Source of the DNA: Desulfobulbaceae bacterium BRH_c16a
GTDB lineage: Bacteria > Desulfobacterota > Desulfobulbia > Desulfobulbales > Desulfocapsaceae
Direction of reading: 5' to 3'
Length of the DNA: 64,000 nt
NCBI GenBank assembly: GCA_000961725.1
Contig: LADS01000021.1
Location: 62,001 to 126,000, forward strand
Within the stretch, counting starts at the first letter, position 1. Every line of letters begins with the position of its first letter. Both the position numbers and the translations under genes were made by a program. Positions 25,510-36,708 of this stretch are shown here, piece by piece. The notes under the pieces were generated by a model that worked only from the letters and a program-made list of their open reading frames with translations, was not told where the DNA came from and made no database searches.

Positions 25510-28062
25510 TCAGTATTTTTCAAAGGCTTCATCGAGGCGATCTGAATAACCATTTTCTCCCATGTTCAGATGGATCGCTTTTTCGGTTGCCGCGGGCAGA
25601 GCCGGCTGACTCTTCTTGGCCACTCCGGCTTGAAGAATGAGGTTCGGCTTGGAAGATATCGCTGGACTTATCGCCGTCTTTTTGTTGGCCAGATGCCGCG
25701 GGCTGCTTTGTGCCCGTCGCTGTTTGCCGGTTTCCAAAGAGAAGAAGGCGATGGTTGACTTGAGTTGTTCGGCCTGGCTTGACAGTTCTTCCGTGGTCGA
25801 GGCCATCTCTTCCGCGGCTCCGGCGTTCTGCTGAATGATCTGATCGAGTTGCTGGATCGCCTTGTTGATCTGGTCGGCACCGGTGTCCTGTTCCTTGCTG
25901 GAAGCACTCACTTCCTGCACCAGCTCAGCGGTTTTCTGTATATCCGGCAACATCTTGTTCAGCATTTCGCCGGCCTGCTCTGCCACGGCCACGCTGCTGG
26001 TGGAGAGCTGGCTGATCTCGCCGGCCGCCGACTGGCTGCGTTCGGCGAGTTTGCGAACTTCAGAGGCGACCACCGCAAAACCCTTGCCGTGTTCTCCGGC
26101 ACGGGCGGCCTCGATCGCCGCATTGAGGGCGAGAAGGTTGGTCTGACGAGCAATTTCCTCGATTATGCTGATCTTGGTGGCGATTTGTTTCATCGCCGAT
26201 ACGGTTTCCCTGACCGCCTTGCCGCCTTCCTTGGCGTCGGACGCACTCTTCACGGCAATTTTTTCAGTCTGCATCGCATTGTCGGTATTCTGACGAATGT
26301 TCGAGGCCATCTCTTCCATGCTTGATGAGACCTCTTCGGCGCTGGCTGCCTGTTCGGTCGCCCCTTGTGACATCTGCTGGGCAGTGGTGGACATCTCCTG
26401 GGCACCGCCGGCAACATTGTCGGCAGCCACCTGAACCTCGGTGACCACCTCGCCCAGTTTTTCCACCATGCTGTTGATGTTGTCTTTTATGATATTGTAC
26501 TGCCCTTTGTAGCTCTCGGTAATACCCGGCGGAATAATACCTTTGGATACCTTGTCGACGTAATCGGCTGTCACCATCAATGGGCCCACAATATTGGAGA
26601 CGGTGTCGTTGATGCCTGAGACCAGTTTGTTCCAGCCTCCGACAAAGAGAGTGGCGTCGGCTCGTTTGTCGAGTTCTCCGTCGGCGGCGGCACGGATGAG
26701 CATGTCTGTCTGGGCCAACAGATCATTCATCATCTTGACCATATTATTGAGATTGCCTTTGATGATATTATATTGGCCTTTGTAGCTCTCGGTGATGTCA
26801 GGCGGGATAATACCCTTGGATACCTTGTCGACATAATCGGCGGTCATCATCAGCGGGCCGACAATATTGGTGACGGTGTCGTTGACTCCTGAGACCAGTT
26901 TGTTCCAGCCCCCGACAAAGAGAGTGGCGTCGGCTCGTTTGTCGAGTTCCCCGTCGGCGGCGGCGCGGATCAGGATATCGGTCTGGGCCAACAGGTCATT
27001 CATCATCTTGACCAGGTTGTTGAGGTTGTTTTTGATCTCGTTGAAGTCACCGTTATAGTTCGCGGTTATTAACGGTGGAATGGTTCCTTTGCTTATTTGA
27101 TCGACGTAATCTCCGGCCACATTGAGCGGTCCGATCACCGCATCCAGAGTGCTGTTCATCCCTGTGACGATCTTCTGGAAGTCACCCCGGTGTTGAGCGG
27201 CATCCGCCCGAGTAGCCAGCTTGCCGTCAATTGCCGCAGCGACCAGCATGTCGACATCGGTAATCAACGCCCGGACCGTATCAACCATTTTTTTCATCGC
27301 CGCCATGACACTGGTGCTGTCTCCGGCGGCCAGAGCGATTTCTCTGGAAAGGTCGCCTACGGCAACCAGACTCGCGATTTCGCCGACGGTCTTCGGGTCG
27401 CCACCAAGCTGCCGGAGTACTATCCTGCTGAGAAAAAGACAGATTCCGATCGAACACGCCAGGGCGATGCAGATCGTAGTAATCAAGGTGATTTCGGCTT
27501 CTTTTGCATCCAGCAGACTCTGGGTGCGCGATTCTTCTGCAATTGTAAGATTGATTTCAATAATCTTGCCGAGAGATTCTTCAGCCGTAGCAAAGGAGGC
27601 GTGCACTTCTGAAAATGAAAGCTCTTTTGCCTCCTCGAACCTGCCTTCTTGAATCAGGGCAATGACTTTCTGATGATCTTGTTTCCAATTATCCCAAGCC
27701 GGAACAAATTGGCCAAAAACTTCGGCTTCTTCTTTTGTTTGCGGTAAGGGATCGTAGATTTTTCGCCCTTTCTCAACACGCTCCCAGGCGTGTTTGAGCC
27801 TCTCCTCCTGCCTTTTGAGCTCTTTTGGCTCAAGGTTGAAGAGCATGGTCCGTTCAGCTCCCTGGATAGCTGTTTGCGCCTCATTGACATATTCCAGGCC
27901 AAGAATACTGGGAAGACGTACATCGGCGACTTCCATCAAGGCTGCGTCAATTTCTTTCATCCCTTTGTATCCGGCAAATCCCGCAGCCAAAGTGAACATG
28001 AGCACTATAAAAAATGAGAGAAACAGCTTGTTTTTCAATTGCAGATTAATAAACCAGTTCAT
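25510..28062 (-). CDS. Methyl-accepting chemotaxis protein with tandem HAMP-like repeats (receptor 4)
   Basis: An 850-aa receptor. TM1 is about residues 10-30, a four-helix periplasmic domain spans about 31-190, and TM2 about 191-213 ([20 protein letters not shown]). A series of HAMP-like units follows. Two of these are a recent 91-residue tandem duplication, each containing [20 protein letters not shown] and [12 protein letters not shown]. The signalling domain is almost identical to those of the other receptors, and the C-terminus is DEAFEKY (CheR-tether type). The DNA repeat has a 273-bp period (about 26490-27040). The start at ATG 28062 ([11 protein letters not shown]) matches the start of the sister receptor at 34057. 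Confidence 0.94.
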   Translation of the reverse strand: MNWFINLQLKNKLFLSFFIVLMFTLAAGFAGYKGMKEIDAALMEVADVRLPSILGLEYVNEAQTAIQGAERTMLFNLEPKELKRQEERLKHAWERVEKGRKIYDPLPQTKEEAEVFGQFVPAWDNWKQDHQKVIALIQEGRFEEAKELSFSEVHASFATAEESLGKIIEINLTIAEESRTQSLLDAKEAEITLITTICIALACSIGICLFLSRIVLRQLGGDPKTVGEIASLVAVGDLSREIALAAGDSTSVMAAMKKMVDTVRALITDVDMLVAAAIDGKLATRADAAQHRGDFQKIVTGMNSTLDAVIGPLNVAGDYVDQISKGTIPPLITANYNGDFNEIKNNLNNLVKMMNDLLAQTDILIRAAADGELDKRADATLFVGGWNKLVSGVNDTVTNIVGPLMMTADYVDKVSKGIIPPDITESYKGQYNIIKGNLNNMVKMMNDLLAQTDMLIRAAADGELDKRADATLFVGGWNKLVSGINDTVSNIVGPLMVTADYVDKVSKGIIPPGITESYKGQYNIIKDNINSMVEKLGEVVTEVQVAADNVAGGAQEMSTTAQQMSQGATEQAASAEEVSSSMEEMASNIRQNTDNAMQTEKIAVKSASDAKEGGKAVRETVSAMKQIATKISIIEEIARQTNLLALNAAIEAARAGEHGKGFAVVASEVRKLAERSQSAAGEISQLSTSSVAVAEQAGEMLNKMLPDIQKTAELVQEVSASSKEQDTGADQINKAIQQLDQIIQQNAGAAEEMASTTEELSSQAEQLKSTIAFFSLETGKQRRAQSSPRHLANKKTAISPAISSKPNLILQAGVAKKSQPALPAATEKAIHLNMGENGYSDRLDEAFEKY
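26490..27040 (-). repeat. Tandem 273-bp duplication inside receptor 4
   Basis: Two 273-bp units, in phase with the codons (91 residues each), encode the HAMP-like segment. The same landmark (GATATT followed by CCTTTGTAGCTCTCGG) occurs at 26491 and 26764. A third, more diverged unit lies further upstream in the gene. Confidence 0.8.
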
Positions 28063-28372
28063 TATGGTGTTCTTTTCCGGTGGTTAATTTTTTAATAACG
28101 CTATTGAAGACTTCCCTTTAATAGCAGTAGTTTCTTATGAAATGTGCATGCCTGTCGTTTTTGTTTTCCTGTTTCAGTTCCTCCCTGGTGTTGAAGATTT
28201 CCGGAAAGTTGTTGTAATTGGGCTCTGTTCAGCAGTCTCAACGTTTATGCGAAAAGCATACCGGAATAAACTGAAATCAGTTTGTGCCACTTTTTCAGGC
28301 TTCTATGAAATGAAGAGATGAGAGGGGACGGCGAGAAGGGTGACTGCTACGGTGTAGCATGAAGAGAGGCCA

Positions 28373-28406
28373 GCGAAACAGGAGGTATTATTACCTCCTG
28401 TTTCGC
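28373..28406 (-). repeat. GGAGGTA-type hairpin, copy F
   Basis: A perfect 15-pair stem (GCGAAACAGGAGGTA / TACCTCCTGTTTCGC) with loop TTAT. It lies about 106 bp beyond the KIFS codons of the cheW remnant, nearly the distance seen between cheW at 31416 and copy G. Confidence 0.75.
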
Positions 28407-28499
28407 TGCGGCTTTCGGCAGGGAATGTGCCTGAAGAGATGCCGAACGACTGAATGTTGTTTTTTATTGCCCTGTGCCATGTTGCATGATCTGTGAGTC

Positions 28500-28550
28500 A
28501 CTCTTTTTCGAAAATATTTTGTCGCTGCCGAGGATCATGACAAAGGTTGT
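28500..28550 (-). pseudogene. Decayed cheW 3' fragment
   Basis: The minus strand at about 28510-28545 encodes FVMILGSDKIFS, matching FVMILDIDKVFS near the C-terminus of the two intact CheW proteins. About 30 of 36 bases match. Upstream and downstream codons no longer match CheW and no start remains. Its place behind receptor 3 is where cheW lies behind receptors 1 and 2. Confidence 0.7.
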
Positions 28551-28595
28551 TCGAGTTCCTCCTGTTTCAGCTGAAGGTTCGGGCTCGAAGATTAA

Positions 28596-31148
28596 TCAGA
28601 ATTTTTCGAATTCCGCATCGAGTTGATCCTCCTTGACTTTTAGCCCCATGTCGAGAAGGATCGAGGCGCTTTCGCGCGTTTTATTTCCCTGAGGAAAAGG
28701 TTGGTTTCGATCCTTTATCATTGAGCCATTTGCACCTTTGCCGACCCTTTTTGTCGTTTCGGCGAGGTGGCGGGGAGTGGTGTAACCGGTCGCCGGATGA
28801 GCGTTCGGTCGGCGATGCGAGAGTTCGGATCGTTTATAGCTGCTTTCTTCCAGCAAAAAGAAAGCAATGGTCGACTTAAGCTGCTCGGCCTGGCTGGAAA
28901 GCTCTTCCGTGGTCGAGGCCATTTCCTCGGCTGCTCCGGCATTTTGTTGAATGATCTGATCCAGTTGCTGGATTGCTTTGTTGATCTGGTCGGCCCCGGA
29001 ATCCTGTTCTTTGCTTGATGCACTGATTTCCTGGACCAGTTCGGCCGTTTTCTGGATGTCGGGGAGCATTTTGCCGAGCATGTCGCCGGCCTGTTCGGCA
29101 ATGGCGACACTGCTGGTAGAGAGCTGGCTGATTTCGCCGGCTGCCGCCTGGCTGCGTTCGGCGAGTTTTCTGACTTCGGAGGCGACTACGGCAAAACCCT
29201 TGCCGTGTTCGCCGGCCCGTGCTGCCTCGATAGCTGCGTTCAGGGCCAATAAGTTGGTCTGTCGGGCGATTTCCTCGATGATACTGATTTTAGTAGCGAT
29301 CTGCTTCATCGCCGACACGGTTTCAAGCACGGCCTTGCCACCGTCTTTCGCATCGGATGAACTCTTCACCGCAATCTTTTCAGTCTGCATCGCATTGTCG
29401 GTGTTCTGACGGATGTTAGAGGCCATCTCCTCCATGCTCGAGGAGATTTCCTCGGCACTGGCCGCCTGTTCGGTCGCACCCTGGGACATCTGCTGGGCGG
29501 TGGAGGACATCTCCTGGGCACCTGTTGCGACATTGTCGGCGGCATTCTGCACTTCGGAGACAACTTCTTTCAGCTTTTCGACCATACTGGCCAGAGATGC
29601 CATCAGTTCATCTTTGTCGCTTCGTTTCTTGAGTTCGACCATCAGGTTTCCCTGAGCCACCTTTTTCGCATTGGCGGTGATCTCTTTCAGAGCATTGACA
29701 TTGCGTGTGAGGGTGTCGCCGATTAGTTTGAAGTTGCTTGCAATATCCGCTGTATCTGTATCTGAGGGTGCAACAGCGATGTCGAACTCCAGATCGCCGG
29801 TGGCAAACTTCTGCAGGTTTGCAAGCAGCTTTTTGACTTCTTCGTTTTGATAACCGGCCTGTTTTTCCGCCACTCGAGCTGCTTTTTTTACAGCCGTCAT
29901 ATCGGTTACGACCTCAAAGGCGCCGATGACGCCGCCGCTATCGTTTCTTACCGGGGTGCCGAAGTAACTTATATCGAGGTTCAAAGTGCCGGGATGGGCG
30001 TCCGTTTCGCTGCTTGCGATCTGATTCGACGACATAGTGCGGCCGCAGGCGCATTTTTCGGTTTTACAGTCCGAGGTTCTGAAGTGATCGTAACATTTGG
30101 TGCCGACGACTTGCTGCGGAGTTCTGTTGCCGGCTTCAGCCCCTGCCTTATTCATATAGAGGATGTTGAATTCCCGATCAACGAGCATCGACGGTGCCGG
30201 GATTGAGTCCAGTAAGCCGACCAGACGATCGACGATGGTGTTAACCCCTTTGATGAGCTTGTTGAACTCCCCCTGGTGCTTTGTGGCGTCGGCGCGGGTA
30301 AGCAGTCGCCCTTCCATGGTGGCGGTGCCAAGCTTGTCGGCATCGGCGACCATGGTTCGGATAGTGTCGACCATTCTCTTCATCGCCGCCATGACACTCG
30401 TTGAATCGTTTGAAATAAGGACGATTTCCCTGGACAGATCTCCGGCGGAAACAAGATTGGCGATCTCGCCCACATCTTTCGGGTCACCGCCCAGTTGACG
30501 AAGAACGATCCGGGTCAGGAGAAGGCAAATTCCGATTGAACTCAATAAGGCCGTGACGATCGTGGCGAGAAGAACCGATTTCGCCTGTTTGGTATCGGTC
30601 TCGCTTTGGATTTGCGCGGCTTTTGATTCTTCGTCGTTATAATCAATCATCTTCTCAAGAATGTCTTCGACATTGCCGGTGCTTGCGCCGGCGGCAGTTA
30701 GGGAATATTCTTTTGCTTCCGAATAATTGTCGGCATCGATCAAGGCCATGACCGCCAGATGATCTTTCTTCCAGATCTCCCAGGCTTGTTGAAACTTGAT
30801 GTATTCATCCTGCTCCTCTTTTGATTTATCCAAAGCGTCGTAAAGCTTCCTGCCGTTTTCCGCCTGTGCCCATGCTTCTGTAATGTTTTCTCGAAGGGCT
30901 ATTTGATCTTCTGAATCGAGTTGATGCAGCAAGGTCCTCTCAAATCCTAAAATCATGGAGCGGCCGTCATTGATCATGGCAAGTGAGGTAATGCTGGGCA
31001 GAAGTGTTTTCGAGACTTCATCGAGATGACCTCCGAGGTTTTGCATCCCTCTAAACCCTGCTACTCCTGCCGCAAGGGTAAAGACGAGCACAATCGAAAA
31101 CGACAAATAAAGTTTGTTCTTCATTTTCAAACTTACGAACCAATGCAT
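28596..31148 (-). CDS. Methyl-accepting chemotaxis protein with cytoplasmic PAS domain (receptor 3)
   Basis: An 850-aa receptor. TM1 and a four-helix periplasmic domain are followed by TM2 (about residue 195-215, [20 protein letters not shown]) and HAMP. A PAS domain (about 320-430) follows, with a Cys-rich segment [20 protein letters not shown], then a second HAMP-like region and the shared signalling domain. The C-terminus is DAEFEKF (CheR-tether type). The Cys/His cluster in the PAS domain could bind a metal or respond to redox (inferred). AAAGGAGG upstream of ATG 31148 supports the start. A decayed cheW fragment lies behind it. Confidence 0.94.
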   Translation of the reverse strand: MHWFVSLKMKNKLYLSFSIVLVFTLAAGVAGFRGMQNLGGHLDEVSKTLLPSITSLAMINDGRSMILGFERTLLHQLDSEDQIALRENITEAWAQAENGRKLYDALDKSKEEQDEYIKFQQAWEIWKKDHLAVMALIDADNYSEAKEYSLTAAGASTGNVEDILEKMIDYNDEESKAAQIQSETDTKQAKSVLLATIVTALLSSIGICLLLTRIVLRQLGGDPKDVGEIANLVSAGDLSREIVLISNDSTSVMAAMKRMVDTIRTMVADADKLGTATMEGRLLTRADATKHQGEFNKLIKGVNTIVDRLVGLLDSIPAPSMLVDREFNILYMNKAGAEAGNRTPQQVVGTKCYDHFRTSDCKTEKCACGRTMSSNQIASSETDAHPGTLNLDISYFGTPVRNDSGGVIGAFEVVTDMTAVKKAARVAEKQAGYQNEEVKKLLANLQKFATGDLEFDIAVAPSDTDTADIASNFKLIGDTLTRNVNALKEITANAKKVAQGNLMVELKKRSDKDELMASLASMVEKLKEVVSEVQNAADNVATGAQEMSSTAQQMSQGATEQAASAEEISSSMEEMASNIRQNTDNAMQTEKIAVKSSSDAKDGGKAVLETVSAMKQIATKISIIEEIARQTNLLALNAAIEAARAGEHGKGFAVVASEVRKLAERSQAAAGEISQLSTSSVAIAEQAGDMLGKMLPDIQKTAELVQEISASSKEQDSGADQINKAIQQLDQIIQQNAGAAEEMASTTEELSSQAEQLKSTIAFFLLEESSYKRSELSHRRPNAHPATGYTTPRHLAETTKRVGKGANGSMIKDRNQPFPQGNKTRESASILLDMGLKVKEDQLDAEFEKF

Positions 31149-31336
31149 AACTTCCTCCTTTTTGATGCGTCTTTCACAGGTAACCATGTCAGGAAAGACT
31201 GATCGAATGACCAAATCAAATGGACTTCGGGATGATGTTGCCGTTCTGTCGTTTTTGAGACCTCTGTTTCTTGCCGCCTGGATTTCTTATGGCAGGTGGT
31301 TCTCCTTAAGCACTGGTGAAAAAAGGATATCTCGAA

Positions 31337-31355
31337 GAGGTGATTTTACCACCTC
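31337..31355 (-). repeat. GGTGGTA-type hairpin, copy G
   Basis: On the minus strand GAGGTGGT / ATCACCTC gives eight pairs with a G-U pair and loop AAA; on the plus strand that position is an A-C mismatch. It lies 60 bp beyond the cheW stop at 31416. Confidence 0.65.
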
Positions 31356-31415
31356 GGATTGTGCACATATTCTGATCCCGGCATATCGAAGGAGATCGTT
31401 TGATCGGAACAACTG

Positions 31416-31904
31416 CTATGTTGCCGCGCTTTCCTGGAGGTCGGTAAGCTCCTCCGCGGAAAAAACCTTGTCGATGTCGAGGATCATGACAAAGTCCTTT
31501 TCCACTTTTCCCATACCTTTTATAAATGCCGTATTCAGCTGAGTGCCGAGCTTGGGCGGCGGTTCAATAAGATCCGGCTCCATCTCGACCACCTCCTGCA
31601 CTGAATCGGCAATTACTCCCAGAACAATAGTCTCGCCATCAAGATTCACCTCTACCACTATGATACAGGTATTGATGGTCTGTTCGGTCCGCGGCATGGA
31701 AAAATTCAGCTTCAGGTCGATGACCGGTACCACGCTGCCGCGCAGGTTGATGACTCCGCGCATGAAGTCAGGTGTTTGCGGGACCTTGGTTATTGTGGTT
31801 ATTTCGAGAATTTCTCTGACTTTTGCGACGTCAAAGGCAAAGATTTCGTCGGCCAGTTTGAATGTCAGATATTGTACGGTCTCAGTAATTTCCGCCACAC
31901 TCAT
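31416..31904 (-). CDS. cheW: Chemotaxis coupling protein CheW (copy 1)
   Basis: A 162-aa adaptor that links receptors to CheA. It is a single CheW/SH3-like domain with YLTFKLADEIFAFDVAKVRE, TPDFMRGVINLRGSVVPVID (the receptor/CheA contact region) and the C-terminal FVMILDIDKVFSAEE. It is nearly identical to the second cheW at 34204, which points to a recent duplication. ATG 31904 has GGAGGG 9 bp upstream, and the upstream in-frame start at 31925 has none. It follows receptor 2 by 47 bp. Confidence 0.96.
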   Translation of the reverse strand: MSVAEITETVQYLTFKLADEIFAFDVAKVREILEITTITKVPQTPDFMRGVINLRGSVVPVIDLKLNFSMPRTEQTINTCIIVVEVNLDGETIVLGVIADSVQEVVEMEPDLIEPPPKLGTQLNTAFIKGMGKVEKDFVMILDIDKVFSAEELTDLQESAAT

Positions 31905-31951
31905 GGGTTTCCCTCCTTTGGTCAATACTGATACATCTCATCATGGACATA

Positions 31952-34057
31952 TCAGAATTTTTCAAACTCTTCGTCAAGGTGATCCATATTTTCTTTTCCT
32001 TCCATATTCAAATGAATAGCTCCTTCAGTCCTGATTGGTTTGGCCCGTTTTTCAGTCGGCCTGCCGCCCGCTGCCTTTGACGACGTCATATGGCCGATGG
32101 CGGGGTGTTTGCGAGGAAGCCGTTGAGGATTGCTCCGCGGCCGCCCTTTGCCGTTATCGAGGGTGAAGAAGGCGATGGTCGACTTCAGCTGTTCGGCCTG
32201 ACTGGACAACTCTTCCGTGGTCGAGGCCATCTCTTCGGCGGCCCCGGCGTTTTGTTGAATGATCTGATCCAATTGCTGAATGGCTTTGTTAATCTGGTCG
32301 GCACCGGAATCCTGCTCTTTGCTTGAGGCATTGATCTCCTGCACCAGTTCCGCTGTCTTCTGGATATCCGGCAGCATCGTACCCAGCATATTTCCTGCCT
32401 GTTCGGCAATCGCGACGCTGGTGGTGGAGAGATCGCTGATCTCGCCGGCTGCCGATTGACTGCGCTCGGCGAGTTTTCTGACCTCGGATGCGACCACGGC
32501 AAAACCTTTGCCGTGTTCTCCGGCCCGAGCGGCTTCAATGGCGGCGTTTAAGGCCAGCAGGTTGGTCTGGCGGGCGATCTCTTCGATGATCGAAATCTTG
32601 GTGGCTATTTCTTTCATTGCCGCTACGGTTTCGATCACCGCCTTGCCGCCATCCTTGGCATCGGACGCACTTTTAATGGCGATTTTCTCGGTCTGCATGG
32701 CGTTGTCGGTGTTCTGGCGAATATTTGAGGCCATCTCTTCCATGCTCGAAGAAACCTCTTCGGCGCTGGCCGCCTGCTCGGTTGCTCCCTGAGACATCTG
32801 TTGGGCGGTGGAAGACATTTCCTGCGCGCCGGAGGCAACATTGTCGGCCGCAACCTGTACTTCTGTGACTACTTCTTTCAGCTTGTCTACCATATTGGCG
32901 AGCGACTCCATCAGTTCATCCTTGTCGCTGCGTTTCTTGAGTTCCACCATCAGGTTACCCTGTGCTACCTGCTTGGCATTATACGTGATAGAATTGGTCG
33001 CCTCGATCAGGACATTCAGGTTGTTTTTAATCTCGTTGAAATCGCCGTTGTAATTAGCGGCAATTGCCGGGGGAATATCGCCTTTACTGATTCGATCGAC
33101 GTAATCTCCCGCCACTTTAAGGGGTCCGATGACCGCATCAAGGGTATTGTTTACCCCGGTGACGATCTGCTGGAAGTCTCCCTGATGTTTACCGGCATCT
33201 GCCCTGGTTGCCAGCTTCCCGTCAACTGCAGCTTTAGCCAGCATGTTGGCGTCGGTCACCAGAGCCCGGATATTGTCGACCATTTTTTTCATCGCGGCCA
33301 TGACGCTGGTGGTGTCGCCGGAAGCGAGAGCAACCTCCTTCGAGAGATCGCCGGCGGATACCATGGTGGCTATTTCGCCTACCACTTTCGGGTCTCCACC
33401 AAGCTGGCGAAGAACGATCCGGGTGAGTAAAAGACAGATTGCGATGGAACACGCCAGGGCAACGCCAATGGTAATAAGAAGGGAAACTTCCGCCTTTTTG
33501 ACGTCTTTTATACTTTGAGCGCGGGATTCAACCGAAATCATTTCGTTTATATCAATGATCTTGCCAAGAAGCTCTTCCGACGCAAGAAACGAAGCCATAA
33601 CTTCGTTGAATGACAGTTTCCTGGCCTCCTCTATCCTGCCTTCCTGGATCAGGGCGATAACCGCTTGGTGCTCTTTTTTCCAACCATCCCAGGCAGGAAC
33701 AAATTTATTGAAGAGCTCGGATTCATCTTTTGTCTGCGGCAGCGGGTCATAGATTTTTCTTCCTTTATCAACACGCTCCCAGGCGGCTTTGAGCCTTTCC
33801 TGCTGGGCTTCGAGCTCCTTTGAATCCAGTCCGAGGAGCATGTTTCGCTCAGCGCCCTGGATGGCGGTCTGCGCCTCATTGACAATCGCAAGCCCGAGAA
33901 TACTGGGCAGACGCACATCGGCAACTTCAACCAGGGCTCCGTCGATATCTTTCATCCCGCTGTATCCGGAAAATCCTGCGGCCAGAGTGAAGATAAGCAC
34001 CACGAAAAAAGAGAGAAGCAGTTTGTTTTTCATTTGCAGAGCAATGAACCAATTCAT
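31952..34057 (-). CDS. Methyl-accepting chemotaxis protein with tandem HAMP-like units (receptor 2)
   Basis: A 701-aa receptor. TM1 is about residues 10-30 ([20 protein letters not shown]), a four-helix periplasmic domain follows, and TM2 is about 190-213 ([18 protein letters not shown]). HAMP and further HAMP-like units ([42 protein letters not shown]) lead into the shared signalling domain with tip [20 protein letters not shown]. The C-terminus is DEEFEKF. Its N-terminal half is closely related to receptor 4. GGAGG before ATG 34057 supports the start. Followed by cheW copy 1. Confidence 0.95.
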   Translation of the reverse strand: MNWFIALQMKNKLLLSFFVVLIFTLAAGFSGYSGMKDIDGALVEVADVRLPSILGLAIVNEAQTAIQGAERNMLLGLDSKELEAQQERLKAAWERVDKGRKIYDPLPQTKDESELFNKFVPAWDGWKKEHQAVIALIQEGRIEEARKLSFNEVMASFLASEELLGKIIDINEMISVESRAQSIKDVKKAEVSLLITIGVALACSIAICLLLTRIVLRQLGGDPKVVGEIATMVSAGDLSKEVALASGDTTSVMAAMKKMVDNIRALVTDANMLAKAAVDGKLATRADAGKHQGDFQQIVTGVNNTLDAVIGPLKVAGDYVDRISKGDIPPAIAANYNGDFNEIKNNLNVLIEATNSITYNAKQVAQGNLMVELKKRSDKDELMESLANMVDKLKEVVTEVQVAADNVASGAQEMSSTAQQMSQGATEQAASAEEVSSSMEEMASNIRQNTDNAMQTEKIAIKSASDAKDGGKAVIETVAAMKEIATKISIIEEIARQTNLLALNAAIEAARAGEHGKGFAVVASEVRKLAERSQSAAGEISDLSTTSVAIAEQAGNMLGTMLPDIQKTAELVQEINASSKEQDSGADQINKAIQQLDQIIQQNAGAAEEMASTTEELSSQAEQLKSTIAFFTLDNGKGRPRSNPQRLPRKHPAIGHMTSSKAAGGRPTEKRAKPIRTEGAIHLNMEGKENMDHLDEEFEKF

Positions 34058-34150
34058 GAAGTCCTCCTGTGTCTTGTGTTGTCGCTGAGTTGTCGCCCGT
34101 TTTAAAATGGCCAAGTCCTGGTCTGTGTGGTCCTCCTGGCATGGTGGTTT

Positions 34151-34181
34151 TTCGGGGAGGTGTTTTTACCACCCCCCCGAA
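34151..34181 (-). repeat. GGTGGTA-type hairpin, copy H
   Basis: On the minus strand TTCGGGGGGGTG pairs with CACCTCCCCGAA (12 pairs, one G-U) around a GTAAAAA loop; on the plus strand the wobble is an A-C mismatch. It lies 22 bp beyond the cheW stop at 34204. Confidence 0.65.
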
Positions 34182-34203
34182 GGGAATGAAGCAAAGAAAA
34201 GAA

Positions 34204-34698
34204 TTAAACTTCTTGTTCCGTAGTCGTTTGCAGATCGGTAAGCTCTTCTGCCGAGAAGACCTTGTCGATATCGAGGATCATGACAAAGTTGCTTTCCACC
34301 TTGCCCATGCCTTTTATAAATGCGGTGTTCAGTTTGGTGCCGAGTTTGGGCGGCGGTTCAATCAGATCCGGCTCCATCTCGACCACTTCCTGCACCGAGT
34401 CGGCAAGGACCCCAAGGACTATGATCTCGCCGTCCAGGTTCACCTCGACCACAATGATACAGGTGTTGATGGTCTGTTCCGTCCGTGGCATGGAGAAATT
34501 GAGCTTCAGGTCGATAACCGGCACCACGCTGCCGCGCAGATTGATGACTCCGCGCATGAAGTCCGGGGTTTGCGGAACCTTGGTTATCGTCGTTATTTCG
34601 AGAATCTCTCTGACTTTTGCGACATCAAAGGCAAATATTTCGTCGGCCAGTTTGAATGTCAGATATTGTACGGTTTCAGTAATGCCTGCCACACTCAT
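34204..34698 (-). CDS. cheW: Chemotaxis coupling protein CheW (copy 2)
   Basis: A 164-aa adaptor, almost identical to copy 1 except for a few residues and the last ten. It has the same CheW fold, FMRGVINLRGSVVPVIDLKL contact region and FVMILDIDKVFSAEE tail, ending in TTTEQEV. ATG 34698 corresponds to the start of copy 1; the longer open frame upstream overlaps receptor 1 and has no similarity. Two near-identical couplers in one operon may raise the CheW dose or allow mixed arrays. Confidence 0.95.
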   Translation of the reverse strand: MSVAGITETVQYLTFKLADEIFAFDVAKVREILEITTITKVPQTPDFMRGVINLRGSVVPVIDLKLNFSMPRTEQTINTCIIVVEVNLDGEIIVLGVLADSVQEVVEMEPDLIEPPPKLGTKLNTAFIKGMGKVESNFVMILDIDKVFSAEELTDLQTTTEQEV

Positions 34699-34749
34699 GG
34701 GTGTTTTCTCCTCTTGTGGCTGAAGGTTTCGAGCTATGTCGTTGTTGAG

Positions 34750-34766
34750 ACCCGCTTTTGCCGGGT
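34750..34766 (-). other. Possible variant of the hairpin family between receptor 1 and cheW
   Basis: ACCCG / CGGGT, five pairs, with loop GCAAAAG on the minus strand. It lies 26 bp after the receptor 1 stop codon. It resembles the GGCAAAA loop side of copy E but lacks the GGAGG/GGTGG core. Confidence 0.35.
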
Positions 34767-34792
34767 GGCTGTCAAGGCCGTGTACGTATGGA

Positions 34793-36643
34793 TCAATATT
34801 TTTCAAACTCTTCATCAAGGTGATCCGCTTTTCCTTTTCCTCCCATATCAAGATGAATGGCAGTTGTATTTCTAGACTGATTTACAGGTTTTGCCTGAAC
34901 TGCGGGTCCCGGTTTATGGGCGGCAGTCGCCTTTATTGGCGCTGCATGGCCGATCGTGAGTTGCCCTCGCGATTGTTTATAAGAGCTACTCTGAGTCCGT
35001 TTATTTCTGGCGTTGTCGAGGGAAAAGAAGGCGATGGTCGACTTGAGCTGTTCGGCCTGGCTGGACAGCTCTTCGGTGGTGGAGGCCATTTCTTCGGCGG
35101 CCCCGGCGTTCTGCTGAATTATCTGGTCGAGCTGCTGGATGGCTTTATTGATCTGGTCGGCGCCGGTATCCTGTTCCTTGCTCGAGGCGCTGATTTCCTG
35201 AACCAGTTCCGCCGTTTTCTGAATATCCGGCAGCATCTTGTTCAGCATATCCCCAGCCTGCTCGGCAATGGCGACACTGCTGGTGGAAAGCTGGCTGATT
35301 TCGCCGGCTGCCGCCTGGCTGCGTTCGGCAAGCTTCCTGACCTCGGAGGCAACCACGGCAAAACCCTTGCCGTGCTCTCCGGCCCGGGCAGCTTCGATTG
35401 CTGCGTTCAGGGCCAGCAGGTTGGTCTGGCGGGCGATTTCCTCGATGATGCTGATCTTGGTGGCGATCTGCTTCATGGCCGACACTGTTTCGGTGACTGC
35501 CTTGCCGCCTTCCTGAGCATCGGACGCACTTTTAACCGCGATCTTCTCGGTCTGCATGGCGTTGTCGGTGTTCTGTCGGATGTTCGAGGCCATCTCTTCC
35601 ATGCTTGATGAAATCTCCTCGGCGCTGGCAGCCTGTTCGGTTGCCCCCTGGGACATCTGCTGAGCGGTAGAGGACATCTCCTGAGCGCCGGTGGCAACGT
35701 TATCGGAGGCGCCCTGCACCTCGGTGACCACCTCTTTCAGCTTCTCGACCATATCGGACAATGCACCGATCAGATCGTCTTTTTCGCTCCGCTTTTTAAG
35801 TTCCACCATAAGATTACCCTGGGCGACCTGTTTGGCATTGGCGGTAATGTTGTTGAAGGCGCCGACCATTTTTTCCATAGCCGCCATGACGCTTGTTTTG
35901 TCGCCCGAAGTAAGGGTGATTTCTCTGGTGAGGTCGCCTACGGCAACCAGATTGACGATTTCACCTACCACCTTCGGGTCACCGCCAAGTTGCTTCAGAA
36001 CAATGCGGGCAATGATCAGGCCGAGACCGATGGCGACAATAACGCCCACCACAGCGAGAATAGTCATGACAGTGGTGGCTCGATCGGCTGTGGCGGAATT
36101 CTGGATGGAGACCTGATTGCCTTGTTCTATGTTTAGATCCAGGATTTTTTGAATAGCTTCCTCCATATCCTGTGAAGCTTTAGCCACATCACTCCGCAGA
36201 AGCGCAGTGGCTTCTTCCGAGCGACCTTCTTTTGCCAAAACAACCACTTTATCTAACAGGGGCGCATAAACTCCCCGAGTTTTTTTGAACTCCTCAAATA
36301 GTCTTTTATCCTCTTCTGAAAAAATGGCTTTTTCATAGTTGACTGCGGATGCATCTATTGTTTCCCTATACTGTTTGATGTTCCCAATATAAGTCTCTCT
36401 CTCCTCATTGGTGGTAGCTACCACAACATCTCGGCTGTTCACCCTGAGCTTTTGAAAGAAGGTGGATAATTGCGCAACATCGCCTAGTGGGACAACAACC
36501 TTTTCAAAAAGTAATGTGTCTGCCACATCGATTTTTTTGATGTTATAGATCCCGAAACCACCGATAACCCCGGCGATTATAGCTACCGTAATGAATCCTG
36601 CCAGCAGCTTTCCCTTGAGTGTCATGTTCTCGAACCACGCCAT
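34793..36643 (-). CDS. Methyl-accepting chemotaxis protein (receptor 1, next to cheA)
   Basis: A 616-aa receptor. TM1 is about residues 12-32 ([20 protein letters not shown]), the periplasmic four-helix domain about 33-185, and TM2 about 190-213 ([19 protein letters not shown]). HAMP and a short second HAMP-like unit ([19 protein letters not shown]) precede the signalling domain shared with the other four receptors. The C-terminus is DEEFEKY (CheR-tether type). AAGGAGA before ATG 36643 supports the start. It directly follows cheA (65-bp gap) and precedes cheW copy 2. Confidence 0.95.
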   Translation of the reverse strand: MAWFENMTLKGKLLAGFITVAIIAGVIGGFGIYNIKKIDVADTLLFEKVVVPLGDVAQLSTFFQKLRVNSRDVVVATTNEERETYIGNIKQYRETIDASAVNYEKAIFSEEDKRLFEEFKKTRGVYAPLLDKVVVLAKEGRSEEATALLRSDVAKASQDMEEAIQKILDLNIEQGNQVSIQNSATADRATTVMTILAVVGVIVAIGLGLIIARIVLKQLGGDPKVVGEIVNLVAVGDLTREITLTSGDKTSVMAAMEKMVGAFNNITANAKQVAQGNLMVELKKRSEKDDLIGALSDMVEKLKEVVTEVQGASDNVATGAQEMSSTAQQMSQGATEQAASAEEISSSMEEMASNIRQNTDNAMQTEKIAVKSASDAQEGGKAVTETVSAMKQIATKISIIEEIARQTNLLALNAAIEAARAGEHGKGFAVVASEVRKLAERSQAAAGEISQLSTSSVAIAEQAGDMLNKMLPDIQKTAELVQEISASSKEQDTGADQINKAIQQLDQIIQQNAGAAEEMASTTEELSSQAEQLKSTIAFFSLDNARNKRTQSSSYKQSRGQLTIGHAAPIKATAAHKPGPAVQAKPVNQSRNTTAIHLDMGGKGKADHLDEEFEKY

Positions 36644-36708
36644 CTTTTTTCTCCTTTTAAGATTGAATATGTACTGCAGTGTTTCTTTCTTCGTTCAATT
36701 TGTGAGAT

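Larger units (their letters stand above)
28063..28595. other. 533-bp gap between receptors 3 and 4
   Basis: The gap holds the cheW remnant (about 28500-28550), hairpin copy F (28373-28406) and a tiny GCTAC/GTAGC stem near 28345-28358. The rest has no gene that I can support. An AT-rich stretch near 28080-28140 is the likeliest place for a promoter for receptor 4. Confidence 0.6.
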
